In this document: positions 1 through 7,984 of the stretch, in pieces
Numbering within the stretch: the first letter of the stretch is position 1
How the letters are laid out: every line of letters starts with the position of its first letter
NCBI RefSeq assembly: GCF_000341005.1
Contig: NZ_ANBD01000076.1
Location: 11,795-64,931 of the forward strand
Source of the DNA: Nocardiopsis alkaliphila YIM 80379
Lineage (GTDB): Bacteria; Actinomycetota; Actinomycetes; Streptosporangiales; Streptosporangiaceae
Reading direction: 5' to 3'
DNA length: 53,137 bases
The notes under the pieces: model-generated
Told to the model about the DNA's origin: nothing
What the model saw: the letters and a program-made list of their open reading frames with translations, nothing else
Database searches by the model: none
Program-made: the position numbers and the translations under genes

Positions 1-80
1 GGTGTTGAAACGAACCCGGCCCGACGGTGCCGGAACGGGCGCCCCGTGGGGCCGAGTGCTGGGCGAGGACGTGGAAGAGG

Positions 81-119
81 AGGGGCGCACGAAGCATTCC
101 GTGCGCCCCTCGCCCTTTT
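81..119. terminator. Hairpin terminator upstream of prfB
   Basis: A perfect 11-bp stem (81-91 pairing with 100-110) has an 8-nt loop and is followed by a C/T-rich tail ending in TTTT. It probably ends a plus-strand gene lying left of the window. It lies only 30 nt before the prfB start, so an attenuator role cannot be excluded. Confidence 0.75.
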
Positions 120-140
120 CCTGGGTCCTACACTGGGTCC

Positions 141-1253
141 GTGGCAGAACTGGACCCAGCAGAGAAGATCAAGGAACTCGCGGCGACCCTGGCGAGTGTG
201 ACCGCCGTGTTGGACCTGGAGGCGATGCGGACGCAGATCGCCGAACTGCGCGAGCAGTCCGCCGACCCCGACCTGTGGTCGGACCAGGACAACGCGCAGA
301 AGGTGACGCGTCGGCTCTCAACCCTGGAGTCCATGGTCAACAAGGTCAATGGTATCGAGCAGCGTTTGGAGGACCTCGGAGTCCTCTACGAGCTCGCCGA
401 GGGCGAGGACGACCCCGATACCAGGGCCGAGGCCGACCGTGAGCTCGAACAGCTCCGCAAGGACATCGGTGAACTGGAGGTACGCACCCTCCTCAACGGT
501 CCGCACGACGAGAGCGAGGCCATCGTCACCATCAACTCCCAGGCGGGTGGCGTGGACGCCGCCGACTGGGCTCAGATGTTGCAGCGCATGTACCTGCGCT
601 GGGCCGAGCGCCAGGGCTATCCCACGGAGGTCTACGAAACCTCCTACGCGGAGGAGGCCGGCATCAAGTCGACCTCGTTCGCGGTGAAGGCACCCTTCGC
701 CTACGGCACCCTGCGCGGTGAACACGGCACCCATCGTTTGGTGCGCATCTCGCCGTTCGACAACCAGAACCGGCGCCAGACCTCGTTCGCGGGTGTGGAC
801 GTGGTGCCGATGGTGGAGCAGAGCGACCACATCGACATCGATGACAGTGAGCTGCGGGTGGACGTGTACCGCTCCAGCGGCCCCGGTGGCCAGGGCGTGA
901 ACACCACCGACTCCGCGGTGCGTATCACCCACCTGCCGACCGGCATCGTGGTGTCCTGTCAGAACGAGCGGTCCCAGTTGCAGAACAAGGCGACCGCGAT
1001 GTCGATGCTCCAGGCCAAGTTGTTGGCGCGCAAACGCGAGGAGGAGCAGGCGGCCCTGGACGAGATCCGCGGTGACTCGGTGAGCAGTTGGGGCACCCAG
1101 ATGCGCAACTACGTCCTGCACCCGTACCAGAGCGTCAAGGACGTGCGCACCGGTCTGGAGAGCGGCAATCCCAGCGCTGTGCTCGACGGTGAGATCGAAG
1201 CGTTCATCGACGCGGAGATCCGCTGGATGCGCAGCAAGGAGAAAGCCGAGTAG
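141..1253 (+). CDS. prfB: Peptide chain release factor 2 (RF2)
   Basis: RF2 recognises UAA and UGA stop codons in the ribosomal A site and triggers peptidyl-tRNA hydrolysis. The 370-residue protein has the stop-codon-reading SPF tripeptide at residues 204-206 and the catalytic GGQ at 249-251, in the context [11 protein letters not shown]. The GTG at 141 is chosen because the protein then starts AELDPAEKI, as in actinobacterial RF2; an open frame continues upstream but runs through the terminator hairpin. There is no in-frame UGA near codon 26, so the autoregulatory +1 frameshift known from E. coli prfB is absent here. It precedes ftsE-ftsX and smpB, a common actinobacterial order. Confidence 0.96.
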   Translation: MAELDPAEKIKELAATLASVTAVLDLEAMRTQIAELREQSADPDLWSDQDNAQKVTRRLSTLESMVNKVNGIEQRLEDLGVLYELAEGEDDPDTRAEADRELEQLRKDIGELEVRTLLNGPHDESEAIVTINSQAGGVDAADWAQMLQRMYLRWAERQGYPTEVYETSYAEEAGIKSTSFAVKAPFAYGTLRGEHGTHRLVRISPFDNQNRRQTSFAGVDVVPMVEQSDHIDIDDSELRVDVYRSSGPGGQGVNTTDSAVRITHLPTGIVVSCQNERSQLQNKATAMSMLQAKLLARKREEEQAALDEIRGDSVSSWGTQMRNYVLHPYQSVKDVRTGLESGNPSAVLDGEIEAFIDAEIRWMRSKEKAE

Positions 1254-1608
1254 CAGAGAGCCGGCGGGCCCTCATTTCGAGGTGGGGGCGCGTTCGGTGG
1301 TGGCCTCTTCACCCCGGGTCGCGAACGTGGGCGATCCCGGGGTGATGTGTCCCAAAGGTGATGCCCACGACTCCGCAGTTTTACCGAAACTGCTATATGT
1401 GAACGTTATCGTTGGTTGACACCTCCGATATGCTCGTGGCTGTTGTCCGACGGTGCACTGATCTCCATGGATCTTCTGGGCGCGACAGGACCTGGACAAT
1501 CCGGGCCGCCGTCCCCTCTAAACTGTCGGTTGGCCATGCGGCCGGTACGATCCCGTGCGGAGTGCCTCCGCCGGGCACCCATACCTTCGAGAGCCTTGTG
1601 ATGTGCCT
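1254..1608. other. prfB-ftsE intergenic region
   Basis: About 355 nt without a convincing gene. No strong terminator is visible after prfB. The right part carries a candidate promoter (listed separately). A TTGACA occurs at 1416-1421 but has no good -10 at 16-18 nt. Confidence 0.5.
1493..1524 (+). promoter_or_regulatory. Candidate promoter for ftsE-ftsX
   Basis: TGGACA at 1493-1498 is followed after 18-20 nt by TCTAAACT, giving a -10 of TCTAAA (1517-1522) or TAAACT (1519-1524). It would start transcription about 75 nt before ftsE. This rests on pattern only. Confidence 0.4.
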
Positions 1609-2298
1609 GTGATCCACTTCGATAACGTCACCAAGCAGTACCCGACTCAGAAGCGCCCCGCGCTCGACGGTGTTTCCATCGACGTGGACAAGAGCGAGTT
1701 CGTCTTCCTGGTCGGCCCGTCCGGTTCTGGAAAGTCGACCTTCCTGCGCTTGGTGCTCAAGGAGGAGAAGCCCGACCAGGGTCGCGTGCACGTCGCCGGC
1801 AAGGACCTGGCCAAGCTGTCCAATTGGAAGGTCCCCCACCTTCGCCGTCGTATCGGCTGTGTGTTCCAGGACTTCCGCCTGCTGCCGAACAAGAACGTCT
1901 TCGAGAACGTCGCCTTCGCCTTGGAGGTCATCGGTAAGCCCCGGCGGTTCATCAAGAAGGTCGTGCCCGAGGTCGTCGAGCTGGTCGGTCTCGAAGGCAA
2001 GGCCGGGCGGATGCCCGGAGAGCTCTCCGGTGGTGAGCAGCAGCGCGTGGCCATCGCTCGCGCCTTCGTCAACCGCCCGCAGATCCTGCTGGCCGACGAA
2101 CCCACCGGAAACATCGACCCGGCGACCTCCATCGGCATCATGAAGGTGCTGGACCGAATCAACCGCACGGGAACGACCGTCGTCATGGCGACGCACGACG
2201 CCGCCATCGTCGACTCGATGCGCAAGCGTGTGATCGAGCTTGAAGAGGGCGTGGTGGTCCGCGACCAGATGAGCGGCGTTTACGGCCAGGCCTACTGA
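1609..2298 (+). CDS. ftsE: Cell division ATP-binding protein FtsE
   Basis: FtsE is the cytoplasmic ATPase of the FtsEX complex, which regulates septal peptidoglycan hydrolases at the divisome. The 229-residue product has Walker A GPSGSGKS at residues 36-43, the ABC signature LSGGEQQR at 139-146 and Walker B ending in DE at 163-164, followed by the H-loop ATHD. The GTG at 1609 gives the family N-terminus [10 protein letters not shown]; an in-frame GTG at 1603 is only two codons upstream and cannot be excluded. ftsX follows after 90 nt. The length matches the usual family size. Confidence 0.96.
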   Translation: MIHFDNVTKQYPTQKRPALDGVSIDVDKSEFVFLVGPSGSGKSTFLRLVLKEEKPDQGRVHVAGKDLAKLSNWKVPHLRRRIGCVFQDFRLLPNKNVFENVAFALEVIGKPRRFIKKVVPEVVELVGLEGKAGRMPGELSGGEQQRVAIARAFVNRPQILLADEPTGNIDPATSIGIMKVLDRINRTGTTVVMATHDAAIVDSMRKRVIELEEGVVVRDQMSGVYGQAY

Positions 2299-2388
2299 CT
2301 CCTGGTACTTTCGTCGCCACGTCTCGGCCGGCGCGACCGCGAGAGCACCGGCACGGTGAAGCCCCGAAGGATGGACCTTTAACAGATC

Positions 2389-3300
2389 ATGCGAGCACAA
2401 TTCGTTCTCTCCGAGACGTGGATCGGCCTGCGTCGCAACCTGACGATGACCATCGCCGTCATCACGACGGTGGCCATCTCTCTCGCCTTGTTCGGTGCCG
2501 GTCTGCTGGTCAACCAGCAGGTCTCCGAGATGCGCAATTACTGGGATCAGCGGATCACGCTGACCATCTACATGTGCAACGAGATCTCGCCGACCACGGC
2601 CTGCCAGGAGAACGGCGCCGCGACTCCGGAGGACCGCGCCGCCCTGGAGCAGCAGTTGGACTCGCTCGCCGAGGTCGACAGCTATCGTTACTTGACCGCC
2701 GCCGAGGCCTGGCAGGATTTCCAGGAGCGCATCGGTTCCTCCAACGAGGCGCTCGCCGAGGCGGCCCAGGAAGGTGACATCCCGGACAACTACCGGGTGC
2801 AGCTCACCGACCCGGACCACTACGACGCGGTGCGCGCGGCCGTGGACGGGGCCGACGGCGTCGACTCCGTCTCCAACGATCAGCGCGTGCTCGAACAGTT
2901 CTTCGGACTGTTGGACGGTCTCAAGTGGGCCGCCCTGATGGTCGCGCTCGTGCAGTTGGGCGCGGCCGCCCTGCTCATCGGAAACACCATCCGCCTGTCG
3001 GCCTACAGCCGCCGTCGAGAGACGGGCATCATGCGACTGGTCGGTGCGTCGAACTTCTACATCCAGCTGCCCTTCCTCCTTGAGGGCGCCATCGCCGGTT
3101 TCCTCGGTGGCGTGATCGCCTCCGGGTTCATCGTGGCCACCAGGTTCACGCTGCTCACCCAGATCGAGGACTGGTTCCAGTTCGACGTGGCCTTGGGCGC
3201 GGGTTCGTTGATGTACGTCATCGGTGTCTCGATGATCCTTGGTGTGCTTCTGTGCACCGTGACCTCGTTCCTCACCCTGCGCCGTTACCTGAAGGTCTGA
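2389..3300 (+). CDS. ftsX: Cell division permease-like protein FtsX
   Basis: FtsX is the membrane partner of FtsE. The 303-residue protein has one N-terminal membrane segment (about 22-44), a large extracytoplasmic loop (about 45-185) and three C-terminal membrane segments, the standard FtsX topology. The loop contains two cysteines (near [14 protein letters not shown]) that could form an extracytoplasmic disulfide. In actinobacteria this loop binds NlpC/P60-type peptidoglycan hydrolases or their adaptors; no such hydrolase gene is in the window. The ATG at 2389 agrees with the typical start MRAQFVLSE. Confidence 0.95.
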   Translation: MRAQFVLSETWIGLRRNLTMTIAVITTVAISLALFGAGLLVNQQVSEMRNYWDQRITLTIYMCNEISPTTACQENGAATPEDRAALEQQLDSLAEVDSYRYLTAAEAWQDFQERIGSSNEALAEAAQEGDIPDNYRVQLTDPDHYDAVRAAVDGADGVDSVSNDQRVLEQFFGLLDGLKWAALMVALVQLGAAALLIGNTIRLSAYSRRRETGIMRLVGASNFYIQLPFLLEGAIAGFLGGVIASGFIVATRFTLLTQIEDWFQFDVALGAGSLMYVIGVSMILGVLLCTVTSFLTLRRYLKV

Positions 3301-3333
3301 CGGCTCCACCGTCGAAAGGACGGGCGCGGGGCA

Positions 3334-3356
3334 CCGGGGGGCGACTGGCCCCCCGG
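3334..3356. terminator. GC hairpin between ftsX and smpB
   Basis: A perfect 9-bp stem (3334-3342 with 3348-3356) closes a 5-nt loop. It has no T-tract and ends only 20 nt before smpB, so it may be a weak terminator, an mRNA-processing element or a translational control hairpin. Confidence 0.45.
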
Positions 3357-3376
3357 ACGTACGAAGGGATAACTCC

Positions 3377-3841
3377 GTGGCCAAGGAAACCGGGCGCAAG
3401 CAGATCGCCCAGAACCGTCGGGCGCGGCACGACTACCACATCGACGAGACCTATGAGGCGGGCCTGGTCTTGACCGGAACCGAAGTCAAGTCGCTGCGTG
3501 AGGGGCGTGCCTCCCTCGTCGATGGCTTCGCGCACGTCCACGACAACGAGGTGTGGCTCGAAGGTGTGCACATCCCCGAGTACTCGCAGGGCACCTGGAC
3601 CAACCACTCTGCTCGTAGATCACGTAAGCTACTCCTGCACCGCGAACAGATCTCCCGGCTCATCGGTAAGACCCGGGAGCCAGGGCGCACGCTGGTCCCG
3701 TTGTCCCTGTACTTCAGTGATGGTCGGGCCAAGGTCGAGATCGCCCTGGCGCGTGGTAAGCGTGAGTACGACAAGCGCCACGCCATCGCCGAGCGTGAGG
3801 CCAAGCGTGACATGGAGCGCGCGCTTCGCCGTCGGCGGTAG
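3377..3841 (+). CDS. smpB: SsrA-binding protein SmpB
   Basis: SmpB binds tmRNA and delivers it to stalled ribosomes for trans-translation. The 154-residue protein has the conserved core ([18 protein letters not shown] near residues 26-43), the [12 protein letters not shown] segment and a basic C-terminal tail that enters the mRNA channel. The GTG at 3377 is preceded by an AAGGGA ribosome-binding site at 3363-3368. Its RNA partner ssrA is encoded 2.4 kb downstream, beyond the PBP-like gene. Confidence 0.97.
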   Translation: MAKETGRKQIAQNRRARHDYHIDETYEAGLVLTGTEVKSLREGRASLVDGFAHVHDNEVWLEGVHIPEYSQGTWTNHSARRSRKLLLHREQISRLIGKTREPGRTLVPLSLYFSDGRAKVEIALARGKREYDKRHAIAEREAKRDMERALRRRR

Positions 3842-3879
3842 CAATTTTTCCGTTGAGGCGCCTGAAAGGAACACACAAG

Positions 3880-5880
3880 GTGTCCCCCCGTCCCCTCGGC
3901 CGCAGGATCGCGGCCGCCAGCAGCGGCCTGATCGTCGCCCTGACCCTCGCGGCGTGTACGACCCACCCCAGCCCGGAGGTGGCCGTCAGGTCCTTCCTGC
4001 TCTCCTGGCAGGACGGGAACCACGCCGAGGCCGCCCGCTTCACCAACGGTGATCCGGCACAGGTCGAGGCGGCGCTCACGGACGTACACGAACAACTCGA
4101 CCTGGCCTCGCTCCGGTTCGACCTGGGGCCCATCTCCCATGAGGGTGACCGGGCCACCGCCGAGTTCGAGGTCAACGCCGACCTGGGCATCGGGGACCCG
4201 ATGTGGAGCTACACCGGGCGAATGCCGCTCACGAACGGGCCCGAAGGCTGGCGGATCGACTGGTCGCTCAGTGTCATCCATCCCGATCTCGATGAGGGCG
4301 AACGACTCGCCGTCAGTTACGAGATCGAGGAACGCGGGCAGATCCTCGACCGGGAGGGCGAGCCCCTGGTCTCGGCGGACAGCGTTACGGCCTTCGGTGT
4401 GCTGCCCGCGGAGATGGACGACAAGGACGCCGGCGTCACCGAACTCGCCGAACTCCTCGATGAGGACCCCGACCCGCTGCTCAACCGGGTTCGTTCCGCT
4501 CCGCCCGAGCAGTTCCAGCCACTCGTGCTGATGCGTGAGGACAGTGTGGACTCCGCTCTGCTTCGTGAGGCGGGCAAGATCTCCGGGGTACGGACCGAAG
4601 AGGTCGAGATCAACCTTTCACCACGGGTGGCGCCCTTTCTCCTGGGTGATGTCGCGGGGACCGCCGAGCACCGGGTCTCCTCCCGGGTTCCCGGTGCCTA
4701 CCAGGCCGGTGACACCGTTGGTCTGAGCGGATTGCAGAACATCTTCCAGAACGAACTCGCCGGGACCGCCACCACCCAGGTGGTCACCCTCGGGGAGAAC
4801 GGTGAGCAGAACGCGGTCCTGGAGTCCTGGGAAGGCGTTCGCAGCGGCGGCATCGAAACCACCCTGGACTACGGTGTGCAGAGCGCCGCCGAAAGCGCCT
4901 TGGAGAACCTGCCCGGTGACGGTTACCTCGTGGCCGTCGACACCGGTAGCGGTGAGGTACTGGCCGCCGCCAACGCCTCCGGCCGGGCCTCCGACGACGG
5001 GGCCTTCACCGGGAGCTACAGTCCGGGTGGTGCCTTCACCCCTGTCTCCGCCTTGGCCGCTCTGGAAACCGGAGCCGTCGCCCCTGGTAGCCCCATGCCC
5101 TGCGGTTACCAGTCCGACATCGGCGACCGGACCTTCACCAACCCCAGCGGTGGTTTTCTCGCCGGGGAGCCTGACCTGACCCGCAACCTGGCCTTCCTGT
5201 GCAACGTCGGTTTCGTCGACGTCGCCTCCGAGGTCGGCGCGGACGGAATCACCGACTCCGCCGCCCGTCTGGGACTGGGAGTGGATTGGCAGTTGGCTCT
5301 GCCCGCGTCCTCCGGCGCCATCGAGATCGGTGATCAGGAGAGCGACGTCGCCGCCGCCATGGTCGGCGAGCACGGGGTCCAGGTGAGCCCGCTCGTCATG
5401 GCGATGGCCACCGCCGCGATCGCCGACGGTACTTGGCGCGGCCCCACCCTCGTTCGTGAGGACGACTCGGCCACGGACGATTCCGAGGAAATCGACGCCG
5501 CGCACCTCGAGGTGATCCGAGAGGGAATGCGTGAAGCCGTCGTCAACCGGTTCCCCGAGGTCGGCGTCGGTGAGGAACCGGTGTACGGTCAGGCCGCCCG
5601 GACCGAACAGGGCGAGACCGCCTTGCACTGGTTCATCGGCTACCAGGACGGTGTCGCCTTCGCCGTGCTGGCCGAGATCGACCCGGAGATGAACATGTGG
5701 CAGCAGTACGCCGTCACCGCGGCTGCGAGCTTCCTCAACGGTATGGCGGTCGGTAGCGTCCCAGAAGGCCAACAGCCGCCCATGGCGGAGGCGACCGAAC
5801 CGTCCTTTGACACCGATTCACTCGCCGACACCGAGCCGTTGGGCGACGTGGCCGCCGAGACCGATCTCGACGGGAACTGA
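3880..5880 (+). CDS. PBP-fold lipoprotein lacking all transpeptidase catalytic motifs
   Basis: The 666-residue protein starts at GTG 3880, preceded by AAAGGA at about 3864-3869. It has a lipoprotein signal (hydrophobic stretch ending LTLAAC), an NTF2-like MecA_N domain (about 30-135), a PBP dimerisation domain (about 140-310) and a penicillin-binding transpeptidase fold (about 320-630). Each catalytic motif is degenerate. SxxK reads GAFT (384-387, in PGGAFTP where active PBPs have PGSTFK). SxN reads LCN (440-442). KTG reads QAA (571-573). A DD-transpeptidase reaction is therefore not expected. The frame is intact and surrounding family residues are kept, which argues against a pseudogene. It may be a surface scaffold, sensor or allosteric partner of an active PBP. 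The fold is clear; the role is inference. Confidence 0.88.
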   Translation: MSPRPLGRRIAAASSGLIVALTLAACTTHPSPEVAVRSFLLSWQDGNHAEAARFTNGDPAQVEAALTDVHEQLDLASLRFDLGPISHEGDRATAEFEVNADLGIGDPMWSYTGRMPLTNGPEGWRIDWSLSVIHPDLDEGERLAVSYEIEERGQILDREGEPLVSADSVTAFGVLPAEMDDKDAGVTELAELLDEDPDPLLNRVRSAPPEQFQPLVLMREDSVDSALLREAGKISGVRTEEVEINLSPRVAPFLLGDVAGTAEHRVSSRVPGAYQAGDTVGLSGLQNIFQNELAGTATTQVVTLGENGEQNAVLESWEGVRSGGIETTLDYGVQSAAESALENLPGDGYLVAVDTGSGEVLAAANASGRASDDGAFTGSYSPGGAFTPVSALAALETGAVAPGSPMPCGYQSDIGDRTFTNPSGGFLAGEPDLTRNLAFLCNVGFVDVASEVGADGITDSAARLGLGVDWQLALPASSGAIEIGDQESDVAAAMVGEHGVQVSPLVMAMATAAIADGTWRGPTLVREDDSATDDSEEIDAAHLEVIREGMREAVVNRFPEVGVGEEPVYGQAARTEQGETALHWFIGYQDGVAFAVLAEIDPEMNMWQQYAVTAAASFLNGMAVGSVPEGQQPPMAEATEPSFDTDSLADTEPLGDVAAETDLDGN

Positions 5881-6048
5881 TCGGACGGGAACACAGCCGT
5901 CGCCGAAGCAACCTTGGGCGACCTCGGTGGCGTCTTACCTGGTGACCGGGTTCGCGAATCAGGGGGTAAGCGACCGGTCCAGAAGGGCAGGACCTCGTCT
6001 CGGGGGAGGCCCTGCCGGTTCCAAAGGTCGGCCCGACCCTGCCGACCG

Positions 6049-6097
6049 CCCCCGTGAGCCGCGTCGACCACCTCTTGAGTCCGCCTCACGGGGGTTT
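6049..6097 (+). terminator. Candidate terminator after the PBP-like gene
   Basis: A perfect 10-bp stem (6049-6058 with 6085-6094, CCCCCGTGAG/CTCACGGGGG) with a 26-nt loop is followed by TTTCCCC. The long loop lowers confidence. Confidence 0.5.
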
Positions 6098-6135
6098 CCC
6101 CTGCGGAGAAGAAATCTCGGCCGGCGGGAATCAGC

Positions 6136-6165
6136 TTGGTCCCCACACCGTTGAACGGGTAGAGT
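6136..6165 (+). promoter_or_regulatory. Candidate ssrA promoter
   Basis: TTGGTC (6136-6141), 18-nt spacer and TAGAGT (6160-6165) would start transcription about 75 nt before the mature tmRNA 5' end, leaving a leader for RNase P removal. Confidence 0.45.
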
Positions 6166-6245
6166 GACGAACGCGCGAGCGGTTCGCCACTCGCCTGTCG
6201 GTCATCAGGATCCACACGAGTTCCGATGGCTTTGACAACTGCACA

Positions 6246-6614
6246 GGGGGTGATCGGTTTCGACTTCGGTAGTCGTGCCAGGGGAAGCGGGTCGAGGGTT
6301 GCGTTTGTGACCTCGTAAATCCTGCATTCGCATAAATTCAAGTGCCAATTCTAAGCGCACTGAGTTCGCTCTCGCTGCCTAAGCGATTGTGACTCTGTCG
6401 GTCCGGGCTCGTCATCGGCTCGGGATCCGGCACCATTCAGATGACTCACCGCTCAGATCAGGCCACGGGGCCTGAGTGGGACATTCACGTGGCTGGGCCC
6501 GTCAGCGATGTGTCTGTGCAAGCGCTGGGGCCGAGTAGAACGGTACCGCAGACTGCACCCGGAGAAGCCCTGGTTCGGTGCTGAAGGACGCGGGTTCGAT
6601 TCCCGCCACCTCCA
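6246..6614 (+). ncRNA. ssrA: Transfer-messenger RNA (tmRNA)
   Basis: The tRNA-like ends fit exactly. The 5' GGGGGTG (6246-6252) pairs with the 3' CACCTCC (6607-6613) and is followed by discriminator A6614. The T-arm is GCGGG-TTCGATT-CCCGC, and the 5' end continues into the conserved ATCGGTTTCGAC. CCA is not encoded. The mRNA-like part begins with resume codon GCC at 6344 and reads A-N-S-K-R-T-E-F-A-L-A-A then TAA (6380-6382), a degradation tag ending in the canonical ALAA. The RNA is about 369 nt. It rescues stalled ribosomes with SmpB, encoded at 3377-3841. Confidence 0.97.
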
Positions 6615-6622
6615 CTCCTCTC

Positions 6623-6665
6623 CGAAACGACCCGGCGCGCGAGCGCGGGGTCGTTTCGTTTTTCC
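6623..6665 (+). terminator. ssrA intrinsic terminator
   Basis: A perfect 11-bp stem (6623-6633 with 6648-6658), with GC-rich inner sequence that can extend the pairing, is followed by a T-run at 6659-6663. It starts 9 nt after the tmRNA 3' end. Confidence 0.9.
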
Positions 6666-6669
6666 CTTC

Positions 6670-6710
6670 AAGGCCCTCGAACCACGCTGTGGCGTGGTTC
6701 GAGGGCCTTT
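6670..6710. terminator. Second hairpin in tandem after ssrA
   Basis: A perfect 18-bp stem (6670-6687 with 6692-6709) closes a TGTG tetraloop and ends in TTT. It lies 5 nt after the first terminator, so ssrA transcription meets two strong hairpins in a row. Confidence 0.8.
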
Positions 6711-6807
6711 CGCCTGTGCAGAGGCGCCGGCCGATGGGAGCGTCGCCCAAGGGCCGGATCAGCACCTCGACGCCATCGGTGATCGCGCAAGGGCGTCGAT
6801 CCACACC

Positions 6808-6836
6808 TGGACGAGAGTGGTGCGGCTATATAGGTT
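6808..6836 (+). promoter_or_regulatory. Candidate promoter of the CPBP-PadR operon
   Basis: TGGACG (6808-6813), 17-nt spacer and TAGGTT (6831-6836). The predicted start, near 6843, coincides with the inverted repeat listed next. Confidence 0.5.
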
Positions 6837-6842
6837 GCGATC

Positions 6843-6871
6843 CTAACTAGATTGCTTTACCTTCTAGGTAG
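6843..6871 (+). promoter_or_regulatory. Inverted repeat, candidate PadR operator
   Basis: CTAACTAGA and TCTAGGTAG are inverted repeats (8 of 9 positions) separated by 11 nt. They lie at the predicted transcription start and before the first ribosome-binding site of an operon that encodes a PadR repressor. PadR proteins commonly bind such dyads in their own promoters; the assignment is inference. Confidence 0.5.
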
Positions 6872-6899
6872 CCAAGTCGAACCGAACGAGGAGACACAG

Positions 6900-7640
6900 A
6901 TGCCCCCCGAGCTCCCGGCTCCGACCTTCACCGGACCGGCCCTGATGCTGGTGACCGCGATCGTCCTCTACCTACTGGTGGTCGAACCCTTCTGGGGCCG
7001 GCGCATGTTCGAGGGATTCAAACGCGAGCGCGACACCGACCCGAACACCTACGTGCGCTTCTTCGGGCTCGGGATGGCGGTCTCCTGGGGGCTGACCGGC
7101 CTGACGGCGCTCGCGGTTCTTCTCTCGCCCGGTGTGCGATGGGCCCACCTCGGCCTGGACTCGGACGTCGACTGGGGGACCGTCTCCGGAATGCTCGTCG
7201 GGTTCACGGGCGCGGCCGTGGTGGTCGCCCTGCTCGCGCGTCGCAAGAAGACGCCGCCGGCCTCGGAGCTGGTCTCCATGCTGCCGCGCACCACCAGGGA
7301 GCGCTGGTGCGCGGTGGGCGCCTCGGTCACCGCCGGAGTGTGCGAGGAGATCGTCTTCCGGGGCCTGCTGATCGCCGTCGGTGTCTCCTTCGGGCTGCCC
7401 CTGTACGCGGCCGCCGGGTCGGCGCTGGCCATCTTCACCTTCGCGCACCTGTACCAGGGCAAGAAGAACATGTTGTTCGTCGCCCTGCTCGGCTTCGCCT
7501 TGACCTACCTGTACCTGCGCACCGGCAGTCTGCTCATGCCGATCATCGTGCACATCCTGGTCGACCTGCGTGCCCTGCTGCTCACACCCGCCCCCAAGAG
7601 CGAGACCAAGGCGCCACAGCGCCTCACCCACACCGCCTGA
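6900..7640 (+). CDS. CPBP-family intramembrane metalloprotease
   Basis: The 246-residue polytopic protein of the CPBP (Abi, type II CAAX endopeptidase) family carries EEIVFR with Glu149, Glu150 and Arg154, then Phe179-x3-His183, then His218-x3-Asp222. These are the three signature motifs, so it is probably active. Substrates of bacterial members are mostly unknown. The ATG at 6900 has GAGGAG at 6888-6893; an upstream TTG in frame falls inside the inverted repeat and is disfavoured. It is the first gene of an operon with a PadR regulator (11-nt gap) and a membrane protein, which suggests regulated envelope proteolysis. Confidence 0.9.
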   Translation: MPPELPAPTFTGPALMLVTAIVLYLLVVEPFWGRRMFEGFKRERDTDPNTYVRFFGLGMAVSWGLTGLTALAVLLSPGVRWAHLGLDSDVDWGTVSGMLVGFTGAAVVVALLARRKKTPPASELVSMLPRTTRERWCAVGASVTAGVCEEIVFRGLLIAVGVSFGLPLYAAAGSALAIFTFAHLYQGKKNMLFVALLGFALTYLYLRTGSLLMPIIVHILVDLRALLLTPAPKSETKAPQRLTHTA

Positions 7641-7651
7641 AGGAGAGACGG

Positions 7652-7984
7652 ATGGATCGACGATCGAGCTGGCTGAAGGGGGTCCTCGACCTCCTGGTGC
7701 TGGCCGGACTGACCGAGGGTGAGAGCTACGGCTACGCCCTGGCCGCCCGACTGGACGAGGCCGGGTTCGGCCGGATCAAGGGCGGCACCCTCTATCCGGT
7801 GCTCAACCGGCTGGAGGAGGCCGGGCTGGTCGCCGCGGAGTTCCGCGCGGCGGAGAAGGGCCCGGGACGGCGCTACTACCACCTGACCGACCAGGGGCAT
7901 GAGGTCCTCGCCGAACAGGGCGCCGCCTGGCTGACATTCGATGAATCCGTGCGAGAGGTACTGAGAAAGGGCGGGGTCCGATGA
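7652..7984 (+). CDS. PadR-family transcriptional regulator
   Basis: The 110-residue winged-helix protein matches short (subfamily 2) PadR proteins: LKGVLDLLVLAGLTEGESYGYALA, then GTLYPVLNRLEEAGLV as the recognition and wing region, then YYHLTDQG. ATG 7652 has AAGGAGAG just upstream; the same frame remains open further upstream but antisense-like composition makes that extension unlikely. The stop overlaps the next start as ATGA, indicating translational coupling. It probably represses its own operon through the dyad at 6843-6871 and may respond to a ligand or to its membrane partner. Confidence 0.93.
   Translation: MDRRSSWLKGVLDLLVLAGLTEGESYGYALAARLDEAGFGRIKGGTLYPVLNRLEEAGLVAAEFRAAEKGPGRRYYHLTDQGHEVLAEQGAAWLTFDESVREVLRKGGVR

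Larger units (their letters stand above)
5881..6245. other. PBP-ssrA intergenic region with terminator and promoter
   Basis: This 365-nt stretch has no recognisable gene. It contains a hairpin terminator for the PBP-like gene and a candidate ssrA promoter, both listed separately. An imperfect hairpin near 6005-6036 (GGCAGG pairing with CCTGCC) is also visible. Confidence 0.5.

Noticed and set aside
141-300. Programmed frameshift site in prfB
   Set aside because: No in-frame UGA or slippery CUU-UGA near codon 26; the frame is continuous.
1393-3399. 668-codon open frame antisense to ftsE-ftsX
   Set aside because: It is a GC-rich codon shadow of the real genes; the translation has no recognisable domain, and ftsE and ftsX on the other strand are certain.
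3880-5880. Calling the PBP-like gene a pseudogene
   Set aside because: The frame, signal peptide, domains and ribosome-binding site are intact; only catalytic residues differ, so a functional pseudoenzyme is more likely.
6232-6237. TTGACA just before the tmRNA 5' end
   Set aside because: Used as a -35 it would start transcription inside the mature RNA; the TTGGTC/TAGAGT pair upstream fits better.
6580-6614. Possible separate tRNA gene (T-arm signature)
   Set aside because: The T-arm belongs to the tmRNA; no D-arm or anticodon arm precedes it.
6508-6850. Open frames through the 3' part of tmRNA
   Set aside because: The region is the tRNA-like domain and terminators of ssrA; no ribosome-binding site and no protein similarity.
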